Shown: one piece after another, positions 33,952-45,900 of the stretch
Layout: every line of letters begins with the position of its first letter
Position numbering within the stretch: the first letter of the stretch is position 1
From: Liolophura sinensis
Lineage: Eukaryota; Mollusca; Polyplacophora; Chitonida; Chitonidae
DNA: 64,000 bases
Direction: 5' to 3'
Assembly: GCF_032854445.1 (NCBI RefSeq)
Contig: NC_088300.1
Coordinates: 68,858,984 to 68,922,983, forward strand
The notes under the pieces: generated by a model
What the model saw: only the letters and a program-made list of their open reading frames with translations
What the model was told of the DNA's origin: nothing
Databases searched by the model: none
Made by a program: the position numbers and the translations under genes

Positions 33952-36900
33952 GTAAGGACTTTCTTTTATAATTACTTCTATTTTGAATGAAACAGATGCC
34001 ATGATGATTCTGAAACTTTCATTTGATTACATGTATGAAGGAATATTAACTCCAGCCAGAAGTATTGGAGAATAATTTCCGAGAAAAAGCCATAGAGTGT
34101 GTTTGGATTTCATATTTTTGCCTTGCTATTTGGAAACTTTGTAGTATCTTGGTTGTCTGCTTTTTCAGCCCCGGAGTAAACCACATTTTAACTGTTTCTC
34201 TGATTTCTCTATATCCAAGTTTTTGTCTTGCCATTTCAAAATTACACTGGGATTCTTTTTCAATCTAAATCGATTCTTTGAAGCTCTGAATGTTGGAAGT
34301 ACAACTGCGAAAATATTGCTTGGATAATGTGAAAATCGCGTGATGATACCGTGGAGAGACACAGGTATTAACAAGGCTTATTATTGGTTGCTACTCTCTT
34401 TGGGCGTCAGCACGTGTGAGAAACAGAAGGATAAAACAGAAAAAATGACGCGCCTAGCGATGGTCAAATTGCTTTGTGCTCCCGGGATCCATTTTCTCAT
34501 AAACTTGCCAGAAGGAGAAGATGGTTCTCAAAAAGTGCCAGGGGTTTTATTGCTTTCTTTGAATGTCAGTGGTTATTATCTTCTGGTAAAGTGAGAGCAG
34601 AGTAGTAGAGTGAAGATAGCTGTGACCTGTGTGACATTGTACTGCTCTGTTAAAGGTTGCTCCAACGTGGCACGTGCCTCTTCTCATCATGCTACAGTAC
34701 CTCTTCACCACGTGGGACGATGCCGCTTTACCACGTTGCGCGGTTCCGCTTTACCACATGGCATGGTGCCGCTTCACTAAAAATTGTGGCGAATAAATCA
34801 ACAATGCGCCAATATCTGGACACATTACTGCTTTGTAAAATTAGTCCAAATATCCACGTGGTACGGTTCCACTTCACACAGTGGCCCAGTGTGGCTTCAC
34901 CACATTGCACTGTGCCACATGACACACATGGACCATTATTGTGTCACTCTCTAGTGACATTACTACTTGGTAAATAAGTGTCATTTAGATGTAAACACAA
35001 AAGTGAAAAAACTGTGACATCAGTAGTTATCAATATGGTCCATAAAACCCACCTTACAACCCACACATTTGCCTGCACTTAGTTTAGTACCAAAAGTTCA
35101 TTTTCAGACACAAGTTCTAATGGTCTTTACATACTTACTTCAGTTTCTGTGTTTTCCTTTCTGCGTGCCACATTAATCAGGTTTAAGTTATGACATAACT
35201 TTTCCGATAAGGTCTGAAAAGGGAAAGGTAACAAACTTGAATAAAAACTAAGTCTTCAGTCTATTTTGGAATGAAGTTAATTTCAACGTCATCCACAGGC
35301 TGCTAACAGACCACTTATAGTAAGGCTGGATAAGAATGGCTATGGTGAAATAAGAGTATAAGGATAAATATTAAGAATATAAGAGTTAATATGAACGTTA
35401 GGCTGAAAATTCATTTTATATGCAACGTTTTAGCAGTACAACTTTTTCATAAGGTTGCAAATACAGGCGCCGTTTAGGATTTTTTTCACAGCCTTTGAGT
35501 GCCGACACAAGCTAGATTCATCAATAAGTGTTACGCAGAGATCTTTGTGTTGCCAAAACAGTAAAATCGTCTACACAGATTCAAACTACGTGTTTGGAAA
35601 TAAAACTCAACTACGAAATGAGCGGAGTGACACAGACCAAATGCGCTTATTTTGTGTCAGCATGATCGCTTTTATGGCGTTCAGACTCACGTTATAATCT
35701 ACTCGTCAGTGAGCATTTAGAAAATTACTTCCAGAGAACCGTTCGTTGTGTTCCTGTACAGCGATGTGCCCGACAGCCTGTGGTTTATTTATTCTTTGAT
35801 ATTTCGCACACATCAAGCCCTATAGCCATCTGGAAGCTGGCTCTCATTATGGTGTATCCTTGATGGTTTATAAAGTAAGACTGCTCTGCTCAGAAGACCC
35901 GATGAAATATGCATTATTTGCAAGGAACCTCGGCGGTGGTTTTCTCAATGACTTCTACTTCCCGATGTCCGATCATGGTTATGGCATGATTAAGTCATTG
36001 TGTCACCACTGACTTGCAATCAGATCGTGAGTTCAACGAGAACTTTCCCCGCTCTAAGTTGCGATGAGAAGTAAAATATGTTGGCTGGCGAAGACTTGTG
36101 GCATGAGAACCAAGCATCTGAAGAAATGTTCATCCATTATTGATTCAAAGCTCTGAATTTGCAACAATATAGGTAAAAATACGCTTAGCCATTTCTCCCT
36201 ATACAGATTGGAATAAACACATAAACCATTAATTCAGTTAGACAAAATCAAGAAGGACATCTCAAGAGACACCTCAGAGAATTATTGATTACTTCGCGCT
36301 ACCAGTTTATTCCCCATTCAGCCTGACAATGCCCCCCTCTTAGCGCGTGAGAGGCTGAAGGCCACTTTTCACATATACATGTTTCCGTTTGGCATTGGCA
36401 AACAATATCGAATAAGAAGATCCATGTTGGCAACAAACAGGACCCCAGTCGGCAAATTGTGTGGTTTTGTTTGCAAACAGTCCTACTGGAAAAGGTTCCT
36501 TTAGCGAGACATGTATCGATTTATACTTCAAAGATGACTAGCAAGCGAGCCTTTCGGTGTGACTGACAGGTATCTACATACCTTATACAACATTTATGAA
36601 ACAAACACATTTGCTGCGGACGTCTCGTCGACATATATCGCTTTAGGGGGGCATTAATCTCTAAATGTGGCCCACAGCTTAGGCAACTACAACAAAGATA
36701 AGCACAAAAGACACCCATTGTTTGCTCGTGAGGTACCCGGATAAACTGTGTTGTTGATAGGGCATAAGAAACTTTGGCGTCCACATGACACCTTCGTTTT
36801 TTTCCCTTTCTTCGTGTAGATATCCAATGAAGAGATTTTATAATTCCAGATATAAGTGCTTTGTTTACTCAAACGGAACCATTTAAAACATTCGAGTCTA

Positions 36901-39900
36901 TTCATGGGCTACTGGTAAAACACCCACCAGTTTTGTCGCCCACGCGCACGCTATGGAAACGAAATGAAGCATCTACTCCATCTGATAAACGGCTATCTAA
37001 CAGTCATCCATTAAGAGATCTGCAGGACGTCTATGACATCATCACAAATATGTTATGTACTTCATCATGGATAGCTCTTCATCCGGTGCTCCATACCTGT
37101 TACAATAGTATACATTTGCATTGAGCAATAAATCACCATCAACACATGTCATTCGGTCAACCTACAAATCCCCATCATCACATGTCCCCTGTGTCTGCCA
37201 GCTACTTCCAAACGCTATATGCCCCTCCGTCTGCTAGTAAATTCCCATCGCCATATTGCCCTCCGTCTGCTAGCAAATTCCCATCGCTATATGCCCCTCC
37301 GTGTGCTAGCAAATTCCCATTGTCATATGCCCCCTCCGTCTCCCAGCAAATTCCCATTGTCATATGCCCCTCCGTCTGCCAGGAAATTCCCATTGTCATA
37401 GGCCCCCTCCGTCTGCCAGCAAATTCTCATTGTCATATGCCCCCTCCGTCTGCTAGCAAATTCAACAATTCATTAGGCCTACATTCCCAATAAATATTCA
37501 TAATCATATGCGTTTCCATCAGCCAATAAATCCTCAACATCGCATGCATTTCCGTCAGACATCGTCCAACGCCATTTTGGCAGCCAACAAATATCTCCAT
37601 TCGGCAAGCAATAAATTGCTGTCCGTAATCATAGTCAACACTGAATGTACATTCATTTCCTCTCATGTTCCACACCAGAGGCGTTTCATGAATTACAATT
37701 AACATGACTACATATTTACCTAATTCTTCTTAAGCCAAGTTGATGTCTTTTGTGCAGTGATAGGGAATGTGTTAGTGTAACACTAACTGGGATAAACTGG
37801 TAAGATGCCGTGGGTTTCATCCGTTAATTGAGACAGTTTTCCAGCCATCATACTGTTGTCGCTGGTTTGATATTATTCCTTTTATGATTTTATATTATAC
37901 AACCTTACATGAATACATCTATTTTGACGGTCATATAATACAACTCCATGATGCCCGTTTCCCATTAACGTCGCATAGTCTTGCTGGATAAAGTCCACTT
38001 CCACACTCACATAACCTTAGCCCATGAAGTCAACGTCAGTAGTTACATAGAATGGCTTTTGTCGGCAAACTTTGATGCTTTTGATAATTAAACAAATCTA
38101 TCAACACCGATGAAATGGCGTGGTTGACCACAAGAAAACAAACCGTTAAAAAGAAATGGAATGTTATCAAAATCGCCTCACTTTCATTTTCGTTGCACGT
38201 ACGGTTAATTTTGGAGATGACGTTTCTCTAATTATTTCTAAAGATTAATGGTGGAGAGAAGTCGTCTGTATTAACCTGAGTTGATTATCTACTCCCACTC
38301 AACACGTATGATTTTATGTCGTTTAGTTTAAAGCAAATATTTTAAGGTCAATTTCCTGGGTGGCTCTATAGTAATATATATCCATGGCAGGTGAATTTAA
38401 TTCAACATTGTAATTCTCTGTCTTCAGTATTTTCGAAATGTCCTGTACAACTCAGTCGCTAGTGTATTCCGTGGCTGGGATCGTGCGGCGTATTTCCAGT
38501 ATTAGCGGTTGCACTGCGCTCTGCATCAGGTCATTGCTCAGCCCGGGGTGGGAACAGGGACGGAGAACAGAGATTTCGGAAACCACATAGAAGCGACAAT
38601 TAGAGCCCACACGATTTGATAGAGTCTACATATTTTAGCAAGATTTGAAAAATGATATTCATTGTATACTATTTTTTCAAGTGTAAACGAAGTGAACAAA
38701 CCAGTGATGGAATTTTTTCATGCTTCACGACTATCATTACATAAAGGAAAGGGTACTGACCCAAGAATCATTAAGTGAATGTAGGCTTAGTGTTTAACCC
38801 TTTACCCCGTTATTTAAACCAAAGAGAAGTTGCAAAGTGTAATGACAAGGGAACAGCAAGGCCGAACTTAAGGCATGCCTTGTGAATATTAGTACACCGG
38901 CGTGGATATTTAAAACAGAAGATATGTAGAGAACAACCCCCAGGAACTAGATTTTCTGTCACAAATTTTGTATACAAATAAGTTTTTGAGACGTAACTGT
39001 GACTTTCTTGATCCGTCTTAGTGTCGTACAGATACTCATGTATCGGAGTTTACCACAAGCCTAGACAATGTCACAGTTGTGCAGTACCGACAACTGTTAT
39101 ATCGAGACTCTACAAAGCTGACAGTTGGAAAATTAAACAGGATAGTTCTGACTGGAAACAAAACATTGAGACATGCATTTTTCTTTTCAAACAAATAAGT
39201 CTAATCACCCTTATGGTCATCTAATTTATTTTCTGAGTTGAGTTTTATCTAAGATGTCAACCATATTTCACCTTTGAATGATTCCGAGGTCGCTTCTGAT
39301 ATACAGGAATCTTTGTTTGCTTTACGACCCAGTACTGCAACATGTGACAGAGAACGAAACTTGCATCTGGCACGCAATAGGCAGGTTGATGTGCATGTTA
39401 GCCGTGCATGATATGTTATGAGGATAGGTTAAGTAATCTTCACCCTAATTTGGAAAATGGCCAGCGTAGTGTCCTTTAAAATCTACAGGATTAAAAACAT
39501 TATAAAACTGCCAATATATTAGCTTACTTATTTGATTGTTGTTTACTGTGTAGGCCTAAATTTTTTTATGGGAAGGCGACCAATTTTATGACCAACAGAT
39601 ACCAGAGTCGTCAGAACTTTCCCATGTGTGAAATACACCAATACGTAATGCGCAAGTTGTCTGGAGCGATCTTCAAGTAAAACCACACGAAAGAGCACAG
39701 TCTACCGCCTATAAGGCCCTTCTCGTTGGTGTAAATCGTCCATTTAGGACGTGGGCACACATTACAAATTTAACACCTCCTCCTTTCCAACACCCTTCCC
39801 GCACACCGTCCTAGTACGAATTTTGCAGTTATGACTAACACTACAAAGAATCACTATTTGCACATTGTGGAAGGGGAAGGTTCGGTCATCGGCTATATTT

Positions 39901-42900
39901 GAAAGCGGGAATGTAGCATATGATTTCAACACATACATTGGTATCTGTTAAAGAGATACATGATTACTTTCAAATAGCAAATGTGTACCGTTTTACACAC
40001 ATGTGTCTGTGTAGCTCATGATGCAAAAAAGACGTCCATCACAGGTTCACAATTTGATACACATTTAAAGTGTAGGTTCGGTACAGAAGGATGATGCATG
40101 GAAGATAGTCATGAGATCTTGTCCAAAGGACCTGGTATGGTAAGGCGGGGAATTGGCCCCAATGCAAGAAACTGTTCAAATCTAGCTGCGAAACTGTTCT
40201 TTTTTCCTTTTTTTCCTGTTAATGGCTAGCATGCGATTTATAAAGCTCCAAACATGCTGAGGCGATTTGTAGGTCATAAAGTCACTTAAAATCTCTTTTT
40301 TTACTTTAGATATTGTAAAATTGTGAAAATCACGGCAGCACATAGGTAACTTTCTGAAAAATTCTTGAGCACGCGGTTATGAACCAGTCAAAAATAAAAA
40401 TATAAATAAATATATTACAAATGTAACTTTCAGCCTTATACTTCCGCTGCGCATAACATGTTAATGTTAATGATACCGAGATGACCATGCGTGCTCTCAA
40501 CCAGGAGTCACGTATGATTTCGCTAGAGCTACCAAATATTACATAATACTGTACCTTAACCATTCTAATTCAAGATAACACTTGTTTAATGCAAGACGGC
40601 CTTTATCTTTACTCACACAAAAGTATGTTTTCCAACGGAACCCCAAAAAATGAGACCCCCAAAGATTCGAACTCTTCTTCTTGGAACAACCTATTCCCAA
40701 GAGCGACTCAGATAGTCCAACTCACTACGGAAAATGCCTGAAAACTTTGGAAGAAATATGGATTTTAAACCTGTCAAAATATGAAAAAAAACTGATCGCA
40801 TTATAAAGTTTATGTTTTACATACAAGACGTTAACCAAGACGAAACTTTGACAACACCTAGAAATACACACATAAGAGTTTCAGTAAATATATTTTTCTG
40901 GTTAACGATGATCTTCATACTGTAAAATAAAAAGTTAATACCTAGTTTGAACGAAAAATTGGCGTTTTTGATCGAGAGTGCATTTTTGGCGGGTTATTAC
41001 CAAACAACCATTTTTTTTATGGCCTTTAACTTTTATGGGTGCTTCGACCAAGATTCTCATGTGGACATTTACAGGATTGTGCTGGGATTTTGAAATTTGT
41101 ACTTTCTCATCGTACCTGTCTGGGGCCAATTCTTCGCCTTATCGTACCAGGTTCTTTGTTACAATCAAGGTGTATACATGTGAAACACATTTTGTGCATT
41201 TTGGGTACATACTTGCTTTTAGAGAGTGTACTGTTGCAGTGGACAGCGTCATGAGATGTACTGTTTTACCGTATTTAAAGGCCACTCTCACACACCTTCT
41301 CGGCTGTCCAGATTCTCGTCCATCTCTTGCTTTATTGGAATCCCCGTGGGTGTAAGAGACACAGTCCAGTCGACCACACACCAGTGATCTCATTCGGGAA
41401 GAGTTGTGCAATGTCGGAATACCAGAAATTTGGTTGGCTTAGACATGAGTAACCCCCATGCATCCGTGTCATCCAACGCAAACCTAATTGGTTTGTTCCT
41501 TTGGTCAATTATCAGCGTATGCGGAGGGCAATTAACGAGGGAGAAGAGGGAGTAATCAACGAACAGAGGAGTACCAGGCCTCAGCGAGCCTTCCATCAAC
41601 CAGTAACACACCACGAGAGGCATATTACACAGTTTTATACCCGCAAAACAAACTATTTCGCGCGTGGGATTGATTATATAAATGCAACAGAAATAAAGTG
41701 TTTCCATCCATTTTAAATAATTTGGAATGGTTTTCTTTAAAGTTTTTTTTTACCATCGGCAACGTGCTGTATAAATTCAAAACTCTTGGTTTCAGAAAAT
41801 GGCAATTTATATTCTCAAGAGATAAAACGAAGTGGAACTGTCAAGTTTTAATACAGAGCAACACATAATGTTTCAAAATGGCCTTATTTCCCTAGACTGG
41901 AGATCAAAGAGTTTGAAAATGTCTCTCATCTGATGTCATTTTTGCTGCTTAACTATAAGCACGGATGCAGGGAATCATAAAATTTGGCGGTAAATGTTCA
42001 GCACTGTTGATTGCTAAGGGAGTGGTTACTCTTGGGGAATCTTATGGCCCAATGCCACAATGAATATCACTCCAGTTTAACCGTTTTCTCTTTACAGAAT
42101 AAACCAAGCGTAAGTACAAAGATTGCAGCGTCTGAGGTATAGTTGGTAATCAGGAGCTGCACTGTGATGAAAACAGACTTTCATTGAAATTTGTTGTTTC
42201 CTCGGGCAAAAATTGATATAGTTAGTGTGTATGTGTTTTTTCCCATCTTTGCAGATTTCTACAGCGACTAGAGAACACTCGTCAGAATGTGGCTGCTCTC
42301 CGCGACAACATCATCAGTCTAGACGGGGATCTACAACACGAGCAGTAAGTCAGTCGTCGAGCTTATCCTCCATCTCTAGATCGTGCTGGTTAAAATACAA
42401 TCGCTCACAGAACCTGATAATCATCCCGAATTTGGAAGTTGAGCAGCTCTGACAGCCAGTTAAACAATTTTTATCTCATTCATACAAATACTCAAGGGGG
42501 CAAACCTGCATCTATTCAGCGCGGCATGCTCGAGCGCTAGCTCCATGTACACCTACCGAAGTTCTCCGAACAAAAAGAACATCGTGCCAGGCTTTCACTG
42601 ATTATACATGTATCTCATTGATTCATTTTACCAAAACCTTTCAAACTGGATTTATCTACCGTTGAATTCTAAAGAAGCGTTGCTGGTAGCTATATGCTGA
42701 ACAGAGTAATATATTCAAATTTCTCAAATTGCGTTAATAGTCAATATGCCACCTATGTGTTATATACAGCAAAGTTTTGGTGTTGATGATGAATATTCCT
42801 ATGGGGAAAGTTTATCGCTTTTGTCGTTTTTGCCAAACAGTTAGAGTTGATTAATATTTGCGCTATCCGACAGACAGACCACACTACCAGTGATTGTTCA

Positions 42901-45900
42901 TATTACTTGATGGAGGAATTGAGAGCGATTTGTCCACAGGAATGGCTATGAAATCTGGAATAGCTAGGGAATTATTTAGTAATGTTATACGTACTGCTGC
43001 TGTCGAAATCGCAAACCCAGCCATGTGAAAGATAACCTTGTACAAATAATAATTCTTACCATGGCTTAACCGATATTAACCTGATCCCGAGGTAACTGTA
43101 AATCATTTAACAGCTCCAGCTTGTTTTTGATGAAACACATAATCTGTTTTGCTAATGTTGCCTGTTCCAGACTATTAGCTATGGTACTGATGTATCCAGT
43201 CATCGAGCTCAGCTAGGAATTATTTTGTGCCTCCAATTCTTGATATATGTGACTTCAAAAAGAAGTTTTGGCTGATAAAGGATGGTCTGAGGAAATTTTT
43301 TGAAACTGTCTTCGCGCAAAACCCCATCACAGTTGGGGAAAATTACTTTCCAAATGATGTTGACATATTTTCTCTTCTTCAATGAGCAGCCTTACATCCT
43401 CACCCACGGCTTCCTCTAGAACAGTGACGTCTAATATAGTGCACTTAACATCAATGAATACTTTTACCTAATTCGTGTAACTAGCTTCCATTTAAGTATT
43501 TACATGAAAAGCTAGAATAAAACCCTGAGATTGAGAATAGGCGATATTTCACCGGTTACGTGTGACCATTTGCCATCTATCACAGTGTCGTTGAGGCTCT
43601 GGTTTTGCTCTCTGTGCTGTGGTAGTTTGTATTATATTCCATACAGTGTTTATCTGAGCAGTAAAGACATTCTATGGTGCAAGCGCAAAAGTACGCAGCT
43701 TAGGGATCAAAAAAAATCGACGGGTCTCTATCGTCTGGCAAGAGCAATGAGATGCTCTAAATACATCAACTGACTGGGCCACTTTGCGTGTTTCAAGAGT
43801 TTGACTTGCCAGATGTCTGCAACTCTCCACACGCCATTCCTGCGTATAATTTACGCTACGTGTTTGCAACATAGCCCAACAAGCGGAAATGTGTCATTGT
43901 TGCATTCTGAAACAAGACATTTATATTCTCTGTAGTAAACTACCCTTGGCCTTCATAAAAACCTCAACGGAAGGATTACTAGAGACTTCCTGACTTGATA
44001 TCGCGTTCACTCGCTCGCCAACCCACGTGACGCCGTTTTCCTTGCAATCTTCTAAAGATTCCCGGGGGTAAAGTTGGAACATTACCAATAGTTGCATCAT
44101 TTGTGATATCAAATAAGAAGAAAGTTGCTGGAAATTGCTTGATATTAGTTTACTTGAGAGTTAAATCAGTTGAAAATATTATAATTGCACGAAATGTATT
44201 GCGTGGCTTATTTGCGTTGTAATAAATTCGTTACAGTATTAACACATTGTGTTGAATATCACATCTAGTATAAAGAAAAATTAAAGGACAAACCGCATTT
44301 TCTTAGACAGTATTGCTCATTGAATCTATTTAAGCGATTGGACTCAATTGAGCGTTTTGTCTGTCAGTACGGACTCTCTCGGGTACGTCATTTCGGCAAA
44401 CCTTAATGAATAGTGTATTGGTCATTGGTATCAGTACATTTCTTCACCAACATAACGTATAATTCTGTTTAACGCTGGACAGATGTAACATCTCCTGGCG
44501 GTCTATCTGTACCATGTCGAACAGAGGTCCCATGTGGGCAGGCGTCTGACAATGATAGTCACATGATACATTAGCCTCTCGAGATCCCGGCCCTTCCTAC
44601 AGAGTCCGAGCGTTTAGAAATGTAAGAGGCTGAGATAAAGTCATTTCCAATTAACGCGATAATGAACTTTATGACCTCTGCCCTTTGGGTGAAGCAGGGA
44701 GGTGGCCAGCAACAGTGTCCGCCGATGTCAGTATCTGTGTGGTATATTAGGTCTAGTCTTGGGAGAGATGTTAACTTTCTATTGTCCTGTCTGAAGTAAC
44801 AGTTTCCCATAAGCACAACGTGGGGGCCAGCTGACAATCTCTGACATGCAGAATAATGTTTTATTCTTTAGATTGGAATGACTCGGGTGTTTGTAACGGT
44901 CGGGGCATGACCCTCTAAACGTTGCATTCCCATGCAACCATACTGTGCTACACTGATGAGTAAATTCACTGTTTATTTCTAACAATAGCTGGTAATCCCA
45001 CAAAAATTCAGTTACGTCGTTCTTTAAGGTCCTTCGTTTAAGTTAATGCGTGTTATTAAAGAGACAGGGTCTCAAAGACACTGACAGATTTACTAATCCA
45101 ATCACAGCGTGACACACGGAGCTGCTTGTCGCAGTTAAACTCATCTATTCATACTATTAAACATAACCGTTATACCCGCCTTTAATTGGAACGCAATCGT
45201 CAACTGTTGTCCAAAAATTAAAAATACCAGAAGTCGATTATAGCTGCTATGATATTAAATCGCCTGTTACATGCACAAATAAAAATACAAGTAACTCATT
45301 CGGACGAATATAAATTTAGTCCCGGCCCTCCCGCACCCATAGATCTGATCATATTCGTATGGGTGAAATATGGAATAAAACATCGCGAGGCCAATTTTCA
45401 CTCAGAAAAAAGTTTGTGCCAATACAACCTTATGCATTATGTATGCTTAACTATGTTCTGAATAAATGCAGTTTTATGTAATTGGTCATGCAATAAATTA
45501 ATCTGTAATATTATTTCCAGAAAGCGAACCTGTAGTGTTGGCCTGAACAGTGATTCCTGTAAGACAATGGCAGTGGACGATGCCATGAACGCCTTAGATT
45601 GGATGTCAAATGGCTTTAGCCCTGGAAAGCGGAGCGCTGAGAAAACGCGTGACTTGGCCAGGACCGAAGCGTGAGTACCCATTAGTTCTGTATAAAATCT
45701 CCTCTACATGTTATTATTAGAGGTATCCTGTAATTGTGTATCCACGTTTTGCTTTCATAAGATATTTCCGGCATAATGTTTGTTTGTTTGTTTACACATC
45801 TGGATTTAGTTACTTAAGAGACAAGGCCTTTTGGCTCTCATACACTAGTAGGCGTGTACATCCTGATTGAATTTATTGTCTGCTTTGTAAGGGATAGATC

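Noticed and set aside
37146-37493. Proline/serine-rich plus-strand frame
   Set aside because: By-product of the 35-bp minisatellite.
40630-40720. tRNA-like stretch on the minus strand with GAGTTCGAATCTTTGG (B-box-like) and a TGAGTTGGACTATCTGAG (A-box-like) region
   Set aside because: The acceptor stem and anticodon arm do not fold convincingly; possibly an old SINE head, but not enough to call.
40978-41355. 125-codon plus-strand frame and an overlapping basic minus-strand frame
   Set aside because: Neither has motifs, homology I recognise or convincing splice sites.
43921-44112. Minus-strand frame with the coding-like string CKENGVTWVGERVNAISSQE
   Set aside because: No clear acceptor and no family recognised; it lies in calcitonin intron 2 with no partner exon.
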